Below are positions 36,858-47,468 of a stretch of 64,000 bases of DNA, one piece after another. Below the pieces are notes generated by a model, which was given only the letters and a program-made list of their open reading frames with translations, was not told the origin of the DNA and ran no database searches. The translations under genes were made by a program, and so were the position numbers. This stretch comes from Agaricus subrufescens (lineage: Eukaryota > Basidiomycota > Agaricomycetes > Agaricales > Agaricaceae). The first letter of the stretch is position 1. Each line of letters begins with the position of its first letter. The stretch is from assembly GCA_029945375.1 (NCBI GenBank), contig CM057064.1, positions 744,001 to 808,000 of the forward strand, written 5' to 3'.

Positions 36858-37546
36858 GTAAGGATGGTTGATCGGCTATGCCCGATTTGGCCGATCACCA
36901 TCCCTCACTACAGCCACCATTGTCCCGAGCAGGCGGCCTACACTCAAGACGGATCGCAAAATGCAAGACGACTTTAATTTCCGAGTATTGTGTCACTTCA
37001 GGGACGAAGCTCGGTACCAAACGGCCACTCTTAGCCTTCAGACTCGTCTATCCGATGTACGACAACGGCATCGGCCGTATACTCTAGTAGCTGGAGAATG
37101 GAGCAGGTAGTGGGCCTCTCATCTTCGGGGATGAGGCCGAGAATTTTTTTTGTTTCTATTCAATTGGACGTTGGGTACAATTTTTTATTTCTTTTTCTTT
37201 CGTTGTCCGTGGCTTTCACCACTTGACTCCCTAGATCGAAGAATTTTGTATACAAACTTGAAGGCCTCGCCGCAGTAGGATAACTATCAACTATTTGATT
37301 ATCCTTATTCCTTCCTCACTATTCGATCGTCTCCAGCATCCACCGCCGCCTTGATACCTCGATTCAATGTCTCAACCCTCACCGGCAGCCTCTAGTTTTG
37401 AGTCACTGTCATTGTTTTCCGATTGACGAGTCCCCCTCTGTTCCTTGCTCTCGTCATCTCGGCACTCTTAAAATTTTACTTCCTGTTCTGAAGCGTCAAG
37501 GTCGCGCCGTCTACCTCACGTTGTTGAAGGACCCGTCGCTTCTTTG
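36858..37546. mobile_element. Inserted segment, possible LTR-retroelement remnant
   Basis: About 690 bp is absent from the otherwise collinear block 1 and is flanked by AGAGT at both sides (36853-36857 and again at about 37547). It starts TGTAAGGATGG with a hairpin (GATGGTTGATCGGC pairing with GCCGATCACCATC) and ends in a short coding-like relic beginning MSQPSPAASSF and continuing, frameshifted, to LLPVLKRQGRAVYL. This fits an LTR plus a gag start, but no second LTR is visible. Confidence 0.35.
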
Positions 37547-37677
37547 AGAGTCACATATGTGACTAGTAGATGTCAGAAATCTGACATGCCTGGAGAGGAA
37601 CACTACTCATGCGAGAGTGTTATGGACATGACATTAGTGAGCCGGGATAAATCACGAATGAGAACACTCAGAAAGGG

Positions 37678-37735
37678 CATTGGTGGAATAAGCCAGGATT
37701 AATCGCTTGCGACAACTGTCGCATATCGTGATTTG
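37678..37735 (+). repeat. Left terminal inverted repeat of KDZ element
   Basis: Shares GTGGAATAAGC, AGGATTAATCG versus AGGATAATCG, and CGACAACTGTCGCA with the right terminus, with scattered mismatches. Confidence 0.65.
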
Positions 37736-37985
37736 CGACAAATAATCGCAGAATAATCACGATTATTGCTCATTAATGTAGCCCTGTTACAATAGGATAG
37801 TAATCGTGATTATCGTGATTTGCGACAAATAATCGCAGAATAACCACAATTAGCGCTCATTATTGTAGTCCTGTTATAGTAGGATAGTAATCGTGATTAT
37901 CATGATTTGCGACAAATAATCGCAGAATAATCACGATTATTGCTCATTATTGGGGCCCTGTTATGGTAGGATAGTAATCGTGATT
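37725..37985. repeat. Three tandem 87-bp subterminal repeats
   Basis: Units start at 37725, 37812 and 37899 with the words ATCGTGATTTGCGACAAATA or a one-base variant, followed by a palindrome around CACGATTA. They are directly next to the left terminus and fit transposase-binding subterminal repeats. Confidence 0.85.
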
Positions 37986-38760
37986 TTTGAACCTCGATAA
38001 TCATGATTTCGGGCCAGGCAACTCTAGGCTGATTGTTACACACATAAATAATCGTGATTACACCAACTTCATTTTAATCGTGATTACAACTTGAGCGTAG
38101 TATTGAGTACATAACCATGATTAATAGCCATGATTAATAATCGTGATTATCTCAACTGAATACATCTGAGAGTACATCGAAATCTCCCATCTCGATAATC
38201 GTGATTGTTAATCGCGATTACAACTTGACCGTAGAACTGAATACATCCTGATAATCATGATTATCACACGGCGGACAAACAGTTGTCAAATGGAGGTAGC
38301 AGGTTTGATGTCAAGTGGTACAATACTGATGCGTCAAATCAGGAGTCAATTACCTCATCTGTCACGCTTCACAAGTCGGGTGATATGAATGAGCCAATGT
38401 ATGGGCCTTATGGCCGTTACAAGGACTTCCAGATACGAGACAATCACTGATACCTGTTGTCTTTCCTATACTAACTCCAGGTAAGCCTAGTAAGTAGTCT
38501 AATATATGCTAGGAGGATCCACGTCACACCTGTGACACGGCGCATCAACGGTTGCCGACGATCTGACAAACCGCTTGACATCAAACCCCTTATCTCCATT
38601 TGACAGCTAATTGTCCGCCGTGTCAGTCACGATTATTTAGTAAGTCACACCCTGATAATTAATTAATCATGATTATGGGCTTGCCAGTTAGTCATGTTTG
38701 AGCATGGTTGTGAAGTAATATGAATCACGAGGGTATATTGATCACTGACCAACTACAAAC
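37986..38760. repeat. Dispersed AATCGTGATTAT palindromes
   Basis: Many copies of AATCGTGATTAT and one-base variants (AATCATGATTAT, AATCGCGATTA) occur in both orientations here. The same words fill the right subterminal zone at 51780-52000. Non-coding. Confidence 0.7.
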
Positions 38761-38806
38761 AAGCTAAACGGTAAGAGTTAAGTGAAAGTTGGACTGTGTC
38801 AACGGC

Positions 38807-41092
38807 TTAGCGGCGACGAGGCTTCTTTGCTGATGGTTTGAGACTCTCTTCCTCTGATACATACGCCCATCGTTCTCTAGCAGGTACTCTATGGCTGAAG
38901 TGTTAATGTATGGTCTTAAATTAATATAAAAATACTAACTTTGGTCGAGGACCCTGCGCATTATTTGTCAGCGGCTGAGGCCGCTTCGGTGCTCGAGTGG
39001 GGCGAGTCGATGCCCGAACAGCCTGCACGCCCACTGCTCCCCGTTTCTGGCGTGGCTTTCCAATTGCTTTGGGGATCTGCTCGGGCGCTTGAGAAATCAT
39101 TGGAGGGTCCACTGTATGCACTGTGTCGGTAGAACTAGAGAGGGAAGCCGGTTCTTGAACGGGTGGTGTGTTGAGACCAAGGTCAAGAGAGGGGGTTACT
39201 ACCAGGGGCGCTTGCTGTCCTGGGGTGGCATCAGAGCGGATTTCCGGCAGCGTGACTCCAGACAAATGGAGAGGCTGTGATGACATATTAGTGTGATTGC
39301 CCTGAGATTGTGGGATTATGCTCGGGTTGCTATCATGTGAGAAAGTTGATGCCAGTTCAGGAGGCTCAAGAGGAGGATGAACGGGGTGGTCATGGGCGGC
39401 ACTTATAGCTTTATGAGGGGGAGAAGACGACGTGGGTGGTTGGAAAGACGCCTTGGATGGTTGAGATGGCGAGCTGGCTACTTGGTTCATCACCGGTCCA
39501 GTCCTTATATTCCGTGCCATTCAGAATTTGAGCTGAGAAAAAAATAAAATTCCTCACGTGACAGTCAGGGTTGGGGGAATACCATTTAAAGCGGTGGTCG
39601 TAGGTTCCGCCAACGGACCGAGAGAGCTAGCTGTGGGACTATTGCTAGCTGGCTCATCTCTATAATTAATGCAATCAACAAAATTTGATTAAAATGATAG
39701 AGGAGCCTCTCACGTTACTGTAGGTGTCAAGGGGGGCCCATTGAGAGGGGTGGTAGCCGGTTCCACAGAGGAACTAGGCGGGCTAGCAGCAGGGTTCTCA
39801 ACATTTGCTTCGTTTCTTTGTTCCATTGATTAGATTTTGATCAGATAAAGAAAAAGAACATCTCACATTGCTGGAAGCGCCAATGGAGTGCTTCCATGAT
39901 GGGCTGCTTCAATTTCTGCAGGAGAAGGTTGAGCCATCACATCGTGATCTGAAGAACTGACGTTAATGAATGAATGATTATTGATACATATTTAGAGCTT
40001 ACCTGGAAGGGCTACTTGTGCAACGGCCGCAAAGTGGCCACTCATGTAGCTGTTATAGCGCTCCGTGAAAGGTCGGCAACGATTGATGAAGCTTTCCTCA
40101 TTGCTGATCATGAAACTGGGAACACAATTAGTTTGATTTAATTTAGGGAAAATAAGCTTACTTCTTTTCCTGTATTTGATTCGAGGGATTACGATAGGCA
40201 ACAGACATGAAGCAGACTGCGTCACCGAACTGCTTGTGATCCCACCCCAAAAGGCCGCATACAGCCTCTGCGATCTTGGGGCATAATGCACATTGTATGC
40301 TATATAAATCGGTGTCAATCAGCTCTCGAACAGACAGAAATAAAATAGAACTTACGCGAGTATTTCTTCTCTTTGCGGAGGAAGCTGTCGCTTCACGATT
40401 TCGGCTTCAACTTGAGATTCAAAAATTCGAATCTCATCTTCAGGCATCTCGTTGAGCCTCTCCGTCAGCGCATCATTCCAGCTCTTGAGATACTCAGGAG
40501 GTACTTCCCCATTAGGGCCTTTCACTGATGAAGCAATCTCCTCCTTGTATTTATCGACCACAAGCTGCCTGACACAAGGAAGCTTGGCAAACATATCGTT
40601 AGCAAGTTCTATAGCCTTGTCGGCTTCATCGAAGACCCGTTTGCGTTGAGCAATCGCTTTGTGCTTTTTACACTGGTTCTTGTACCAGGTCTTGATTTGC
40701 TATTCCGCGTCATTAGCTAATTAAGCTAGGGCTTGAACTCGTGCTTACCATGTCCTCTACCGGCGTCGTCGCGGGCTTGTTGAATAATGACGATGTTGAT
40801 ACATGCAGTGATTGGACAATGAACGAGAAACCGTGTTTGAACGTCAGTAGCTTACAATACAGGAACTCGGAGTACTACATACCTTGCCCTCTTCGACAGA
40901 GCCTCCACGCTTGTCACAAAAATAGGGAATAGCGACTCTCTCGACCCACGATGTGAGTTTTGTATACGGGGATGAACCGTTGTCCGCATTGATAGCACGA
41001 CGCGTGGCAAGGCACTCATCTAGGAGGTCTTGAAGTATCGTGGTATCAGCATGAGAAAGGGGTTGAGCCCCACTCGAGTGGCGTCTGCCCAT
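38807..41092 (-). CDS. KDZ-element ORF: putative DNA-binding protein
   Basis: Multi-exon minus-strand gene from ATG 41092 (MGRRHSSGAQPLSH) to TAA 38807-38809. Early exons are 41092-40883, 40775-40749 and 40699-40356, followed by an exon with CALCPKIAEAVCGLLGW and DHKQFGDAVCFMSVAYR, one with RCRPFTERYNSYMSGHF, several short Pro-rich exons, a large exon ending near 38940 and a last exon ending SLKPSAKKPRRR. Phases fit at every junction checked. Residues 80-110 (QIKTWYKNQCKKHKAIAQRKR) look like a homeodomain-type recognition helix with a basic stretch; the second half is Pro/Ser-rich and disordered, and the tail is basic (NLS-like). Inference: a nuclear DNA-binding accessory protein of the transposon. 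I do not recognise a named family. Confidence 0.6.
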
Positions 41093-41791
41093 ATCAAGCT
41101 GTACGTGAGATGCGAAAGAAGATACAGGGAAGAAAGAATGGGCGAACTTCAGAGGGCAGAGTGAGTTATAGTAAAAAAAGAGGCAGATAATCCTTACCCA
41201 AAAATACAAGATGGATCTTGGAATTCGGGCTTCGGGCTAGCTCCCCGAAACTTGATCTTGTCAAGATCTTGTTTTATATACCCGACGCCAATTGTTCCTA
41301 GTGCTTTGCAGTGGGAGTAAGGAAACAATCATGAATTTCGGCATTCGCGTTTCCGGCGTCACTTCTTTGAAATCTGAGATATCTTTCCAATATAATGGTT
41401 TTAACCTGCCGCCACCATTTGTTCCTGGTGTTGCACCTCCTACGTTGAAGGTGACCATGAATCTTGATTTTTATTGAATTGTATCACCGCCGAAAACCTG
41501 ATCTGGTGGAAGATCTAAGTGCAAACCCGTGCATGCTCTCTGCCTTTTTGAAGGATGACGAAACCACAATTCAACGTAGATCCAGAGTTTCTCGGCCAGA
41601 CCAACAAACGCTCAACAATGATAACTATTAGTATTGCCTACTTAGGAAATCAACATCCCAAATGGGGGAACTTGAACCCTCTGCCTTTCCACTCCCCCTG
41701 CTCCCCGCTCGTCCCCCCCTGCTCCCCACCCTTCCCTCATACTAGACAATTGGATGTTGCTCCTACAACGACACATCTTCAACCAGGTCAT
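41093..41791. other. No gene recognised within the element
   Basis: Divergent/convergent spacer. Short frames only. Confidence 0.4.
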
Positions 41792-42184
41792 TTAGCCTCT
41801 ACCTGAAGACCTTGACTTCGGCTTGAGGGACAGGCGCGTCTGAATTAGGGCCCGGAATTCTGCGTTGCTCTTGAGAAGTTCTTGAATGTAGATGGTCGGC
41901 AGCCCAAAGTAGATGCGATCACACCGTCTGCACTATGGGAACAACTTCAACAATGTACCGGGAAGAAAAACATAATCACTCACATATGAAAACCACTTGC
42001 CGGCATTGGTCAGAAGAGGATCGGTCTTGCTAGTACAGAGCTTCTTGGACTTCAAGAAATGCTTGGGGCAGAGAGAACCTGCAGGAGGAGGGCCGACTTG
42101 ACGTCGAAGGAACTTGAGGATTTTCGCCTCATTCTCCCGTCGGAGGACGGTGACACTTTCCCTGGTCGATGTAGAAGGCTGCAT
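41792..42184 (-). CDS. GRF-like zinc-finger protein (N terminus uncertain)
   Basis: Two exons are clear: one starting at or before ATG 42184 and ending 41984, then 41932-41792, separated by a 51-nt intron (donor GTGAGTG, acceptor CATAG). The minimal product is 113 aa; the frame remains open to 42217, where an AG could be an acceptor, so an upstream exon may exist. Joining the exons creates GKWFSYCRRCDRIYFG preceded by SLCPKHFLKSKKLC. The Cys spacing with G-[KR]-W-[FY] and a closing C-x2-C-D and aromatic resembles zf-GRF, a single-stranded nucleic-acid-binding zinc finger. The motif exists only after splicing, which supports the model. Role in the transposon inferred. Confidence 0.55.
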
Positions 42185-42383
42185 CGGGTTGGGGTCAAGG
42201 TTTTCCGCGCCGAGATACTAATATAAGTTGCCATCTTTGCTCTCATACTCGACTTTTCACATCGAATTAGGCAGAATCTGATTTGTCTTTGATCATTCTG
42301 AAATTTTTGTGTTCAGGGTCGGCGGTCATCTCGTTTTCAGGGGCATCCTTAACGAAAGTGATAATAACAATAACATTAATAAA

Positions 42384-42415
<32 letters not shown>
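42384..42415. repeat. (AAT)n microsatellite
   Basis: About ten AAT units in non-coding sequence between divergent element genes. Confidence 0.85.
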
Positions 42416-42454
42416 GTCAAGTCGCAGTTGATCATATTAAAGGTTCCTCGCATT

Positions 42455-43414
42455 ATGACCTGTTCCCAAACCATGCATTTTATCCTCCTCGGAAACGAAA
42501 CGGCGCTTCCAGTTCATCGTAACTCGGTCCTCGATGTCGATAAACATCTCGCTGCCATTCCCGATGACAATATAAGTTCTTTCTCAGGCGACGATGACGT
42601 CTCGTTTATCAGCAACGACGACATCTCATCTATTCCATCCCCTAGCTCCTCTGCTGATCTTCCTGACATAGAGGAATTCTTGGAATTCCACAAGCGGATG
42701 AGGGCTATCAGAGCCGGCAGTCCCTCTTCCCTCCCCGGGTCTTCGATCCCTTCCTCTCCTGCCGAGGATATATCGGTGGAGGAAGATACTTTCTGGGGCC
42801 GTGTTTTCCTATTTGCAAAGGTATGTTCTTGTATATCCTGGATGAAGTGCCTCCTCACATACCTATGACAATAGGCAGGAGAGGGTCCTACCCTTTTCGA
42901 GATACCCTCGATGGATGGGTTTTTCTCTCTGCTCAATAGCAGAGAGTTTGTCACGCGAAGCCGCATCATTATCCATCCTCTCGAGATATACGATCCCATG
43001 TTGGGGGATTTCGTCAGTCTACCACCGTTCGCCTATTGGCGACAATATTCGTGGGACCATTATTTGATTGTGAGGGAAAGAGGGATGGACGATAACGATT
43101 GTCCGGGTCTTGATATGCTTATCGATGACCTCGAAGATCCTGTTGACATCATGTCTAAGGATCCAATTTGTGTTGCAATATGGCGTCAAAACTGGGCTAA
43201 CACTCCACCCTCGACTCAAATTCCATTACCCATTCCAGCCTCAGCTCAACATCCCACGTACGCTGAGCAAGCCATCCAGACTATCAGCGAACACAAGCGC
43301 AAACGTATTACAATTGAAGAGGAGGTTTCCGGGCCACCGGCGAAGGTTTTGAAAACATTCCAGCAAGGCAGTGGTAACACTTTTGATGACCCGATCATCA
43401 TTTTAGATAATTAG
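42455..43414 (+). CDS. KDZ-element ORF: acidic protein with SIM-like tail
   Basis: Two exons, 42455-42820 and 42875-43414, with a 54-nt intron (GTATGT donor, ACAATAG acceptor), phase 0; 301 aa. The N-terminal third is Asp/Ser-rich (DDNISSFSGDDDVSF). The middle (REFVTRSRIIIHPLE, PFAYWRQYSWDHYL) looks folded. The C terminus has a basic HKRKR stretch and ends DDPIIILDN, which fits a SUMO-interacting motif: four hydrophobics flanked by acids. No named family recognised. Its place between other element genes suggests a nuclear accessory function. Confidence 0.6.
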
Positions 43415-44910
43415 GTTACTATTAGTTGACTTTAGCCACTCAGTACTATGCGCATCACTTGCTCTGTATGAAGTAAACTCAACTATATACCTCCACCCTT
43501 TTCTGTTGGCGAAATTTGCATTTTCCTCTCAGACTCGAATCCAACACTAGGCCCAAGTCAGTCACTCTTCATGCTTATTTACTCCAAAAAAAGGAACATA
43601 AATTCGCGTAAATAAAAATAAATTATTATATTTCCGCTCAGTGATACATAAACAGAAGAGAAGTGGTTATCATGACTGAAGATGTCCAGAGTGCCGCAAT
43701 GTTGACAAGTCAGAGTTGATGTCGAATGCTTCGGTGAGAATGAATGATATACACTTCTCGCGGATTGATCTCGTACGTCCTGTTCCCGTAACCACGGCAT
43801 TCCCATACATAGCGGATTCCGATTTGAATGATTGCTCGTCGTCGCCTTCAGCTTGATCTCTCGCAGAGCAACGTATACGATTTGTATTGGTGGCGTGCCT
43901 GTTGCGTATATTCGCAATGATACAAATTCTGGTCGCCTAGCCAAAGGCCTGTCAAAAAATGATTCAGGGATACAGAAAATTGAATGGTGCGTACTTGTTG
44001 ATGGTCTCCTGCTGCCAAAGTATCCCCATATATGCGTATCCGGTCTGACCACTGTCAGAATCGCACGATAGATTGAACAGTTAAGGGAATTATAATATTT
44101 GAAGATTCATGTTGACTTAGGACTACACATATTGAGTTCAGCGAAAAGAGTTCTAATCAGGAAAAAAAATTTACCAAATGACGAGACTAATTCAAATGTC
44201 AGTTCCAATCAGCGAAAGATGCCAGCAGCCAGTACGGCGAAGCTCATGGCTGCGGGCCTAACCCTTGAATATGGCCTGATCATATAACTATTCAAATTGC
44301 GATGAATCGAATGAGCATTCTCAATTCTAACCAATAATAAAAGCCACTTACCAAACGATTGAAAGTGCGGATTCCAATTTTTCTTGATTTCATTTAGTCG
44401 CTCAGTAGGGTGGCAGGCATCGTTAAGGATGATCATGTTGTACTATTTATTTATTATTGGTATAGTCCAAACATCTGTCCTAGATACTGAACCGGCGCTG
44501 CACAGCAAGCACACGGTGGTGCGGAAGGAAAATGCAAACCATCAGGGCACGGAACATAAGCATTGTTAAGTTTACGGCCGGTTACAATCCCTCACATGAC
44601 TGATCCGATTGTCGGCTGGCACTGACTAGTGATGTAACGGTCGGATGTTGAATATATGACCGCCGCTGGCGGAGTTGAATATGCGACGGTTGGCAGTACA
44701 ACACGTGATGGAATATACCCGACCCTGATGTTACGCATGCTGAATACCACCGATCAGAGGCTGTGGTTTTTTTTTCCTCTACGCCCATCACCTGAGAAAT
44801 CTAGTGGATAGTTTCGAGTAGATAGCGTCTGTAGCTCCCCAATCAATTTCTGCAATTCAGTAACGGGTATGTAAACACCTAATCAAATGTATCACAAAGT
44901 CTCGAACATA
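43415..44910. other. Unresolved segment of the element
   Basis: A minus-strand frame of 157 codons (43579-44052) overlaps a plus-strand frame (43832-44071). Both have protein-like stretches but no recognisable motif. Splice-like sites near 44060 and 44350 suggest a decayed minus-strand gene, possibly starting around 44436. I cannot build a convincing model. Confidence 0.3.
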
Positions 44911-47410
44911 ATGAGTAGTCGCGATAAAAAAGATCCATTATCCGATGGTATTATCCCACTCGATTCTACCAAGTGGATTGCTTACGGAGACCGGGCTTGA
45001 AACCAGGCGCCAGAAACATTCCATTTCATAGATTACGAGGCAGTTGAACACGATGCGGAAGAAACAAGTGAAGAAGAGGATGACTGTAAGCACTTCCCCA
45101 TGCAGTGTTATAATTTAAATATATGATATCTAGGCGCCGGGTTTATTGTATTATCTGATGAGGATGAGGACGATGATCCTCGGGACGCTATCGGTTTAAA
45201 TCATCGTATAGGCCTACAAGAGGAGATTACCACAAGAGGAGACTTCCTGTCTTCATTGGTCGCAAAGTATACACAACCTTCCGCCTCCTTTGCTCCCAGA
45301 GATACCTCAACAGAAGAAAACCGACTCCATCGGCAGGATGACTGGGAAACATGGGAGATACCCGTCAATGTAGGCAAACACTCTATTCTTTTACATGTTA
45401 TCTGATGTGAACAAGGTGGGATCTGAATCACGATGCATACTTCGCATATACCAGCGATGCACGCAAGGCATGTATGACACCATGATACCTCCCCGCAGTA
45501 TATTTGCTCCTATAGGGATAATTGGGAGGGTTTTTGTGGAGGCCAAGCGACTAGCGGACGTCTACACCATTTGTAGAGGGATGTCGGGTGTGAGATGGTG
45601 GGAAGGAAGAAAAGTTGACAATCTTGAAGCTATGAGACTCCTCCAAAGGCAGATGCCTCCATTCAAGCCCGAAGAAAACGGTTGGATTCGTCTCAAGAAA
45701 AGACCTTACACCCGTGATGTTGCGGTCATCCGACAGGTTTTACCCAGAGGCCGACTGCAAGTCATTGTAGTGCCTCGTATTCCTCACACACCTGGGAAAA
45801 CTCTTACAGATCAAAACTCGAACATCAACAGGCGCACAAGACCTTCGGCTGAGCCGATTGATTTGAAAAGTTTAATAAAGGCAGGCCGCCGTCTACGGGT
45901 TGAAGGAACCGGGACTTCTACGACTTACCGATACCGCCAACGTACATTTGATTCTTCTGGGTATCTACTGCTCACCCTCAATCCCGAGCAATATTATCAT
46001 ACCGACGTATCTCCAACTGTTTCTCATGTCAAACTATTCGCCAACAGCATTTCGATCGCCACCCCCACAAAATTAAAGGCTTTTCGTTGCGCAGAGAGCC
46101 GCCAACTTCAGCTAGGAGATAGAGTCACCATTGTGGCACCAGAACATGCTGGTCGAGTTGGTGAGATTGCAGCTGTTCTCGATACTTACGTCTACATACA
46201 GTTCAGCGATCGTTCGGACCCGAATCTACCTGAGACGATTCAAATTCCCAATCATCTTGTCCGTCGCCACTTCAAGATCGGAGATAATGTTCGCGTCAAA
46301 GCCGGCGACTCCGCTGGGTGCACGGGCTACATCGTAAAACTCGATGATCAATTAGATCAAATGGACATCTGCAATTCCAGTGCTACGGTAAGTCACTACA
46401 TTCTAAACGATCATCATATGCTTAGGACTGCTTCCAGCATCTAACAATTCCTTACTACCATGTCGAGTTTGCTGATCTCAGTGCCCAGTTTGCTTCTCCA
46501 CCTCCAAACCCTAATATGCTTCACATTCCTTCTCATGCCTATGTTGTGTATCTTAATCTCCCCGCAGTTGTTTTGAAGGGGCCCCTCAAAGGTCGGTCCG
46601 GTATCATCAGGACAGTAAATAGTCGAGGCAATGCACAGATCGAACTTCGGGGTTCGCATCATTATAGCAACCGTCTCCAGGAACTTAATCTTCGTGCTTT
46701 GGCATTTGAAATGTAACGTCTACTTACCATTCACTCCTGTTTTTCTTTTTTTTGACGTATGGCCACAGGGAAGTCTGTAAGTGGTTTGAGATGAAGGGTA
46801 CTGATGGGTCCCTGTATCGAGTTGACGGCATTCCGGATCATTGCTCGATTCTCCGAGAGGTTAACGTCAATGTCGATCAACGATCTCAGACTCCTCCCCC
46901 TGAAAATGATATCGGTGAGCGGGGTCCTTTTGGCATAACTCCTGAAGATAGGCTAGCGGTCGCTCCCCCGGCTATCCGTAAGTGGCGCTTCCTTGATGGA
47001 CTGTCAGTGGTTTGCTAATGCATTGCGTAGCCCCTGACTTCTGGCTTGCAAGACTTGAGTACAGAGATTCATTTGGCTTTCTTCAAATCACGGTCCGAAG
47101 TGGCGGGCGTTTCGATGACGGCAAGTGGGACGACCAAGTAGGAAATTACAAAGGTCTTGACGGGGCTAACGTGTCGGTGGGTTTTCCTGGGAAAGAGATG
47201 GTCCTTGTGCCTTATCTCTATGCGGCACCCACCTATCCACGTAAGAAACATGATTACGTGTTTTGCCTCTCAGAAGGTCAACATTTCGGCACTCGCTACG
47301 TCGTTTGGAAGTACGGAGATATTGAATGCACTGTTACCACTTTTAGAGGCGGGAACAAGGGGAAAATTACGCGAACAGTATCAACTTTCGATTTAGCTCT
47401 GGCATCCTGA
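44911..47410 (+). pseudogene. Spt5-like NGN/KOW protein inside the KDZ element, early stop
   Basis: Multi-exon gene on the same strand as the transposase. The first ATG at 44911 reads 29 codons to an in-frame TGA at 44998-45000, after which the frame continues (ETFHFIDYEA). Later exons give an acidic leader (VLSDEDEDDDPRD), then an NGN-like domain (SRCILRIYQRCTQGMYDT, GRVFVEAKRLADVYTICRG, WIRLKKRPYTRDVAVIRQV, LQVIVVPRIP) and several KOW-like units (QLGDRVTIVAPEHAGRVGE, KIGDNVRVKAGDSAGCTGY, AVVLKGPLKGRSGIIR). The C terminus ends STFDLALAS. Intron joints from 45131 on are canonical and in phase. The layout matches Spt5, the RNA polymerase II elongation factor, without its CTR repeats. The TGA could be a CGA-to-TGA transition; without it the gene looks intact, so function may persist in other copies. 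Confidence 0.7.
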
Positions 47411-47468
47411 TCAAATTTATATTTTCTTTTCCAATTGAATGCTTAGTTACATTATTCTGATTTCAAAT
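47411..47468. other. Short spacer before the transposase gene
   Basis: 58 bp separate the stop of the Spt5-like gene from the transposase ATG, too little for a full promoter, so the two may be co-transcribed or promoters may overlap the upstream gene. Confidence 0.4.

Noticed and set aside
37725..37985. Tandem repeat as a possible CRISPR array
   Set aside because: Units are contiguous 87-mers without unique spacers, in a eukaryotic transposon end.
42911..43414. Exon 2 of the SIM-tailed protein as a stand-alone gene starting at its first Met
   Set aside because: A canonical 54-nt intron joins it in phase to the upstream 122-codon exon.
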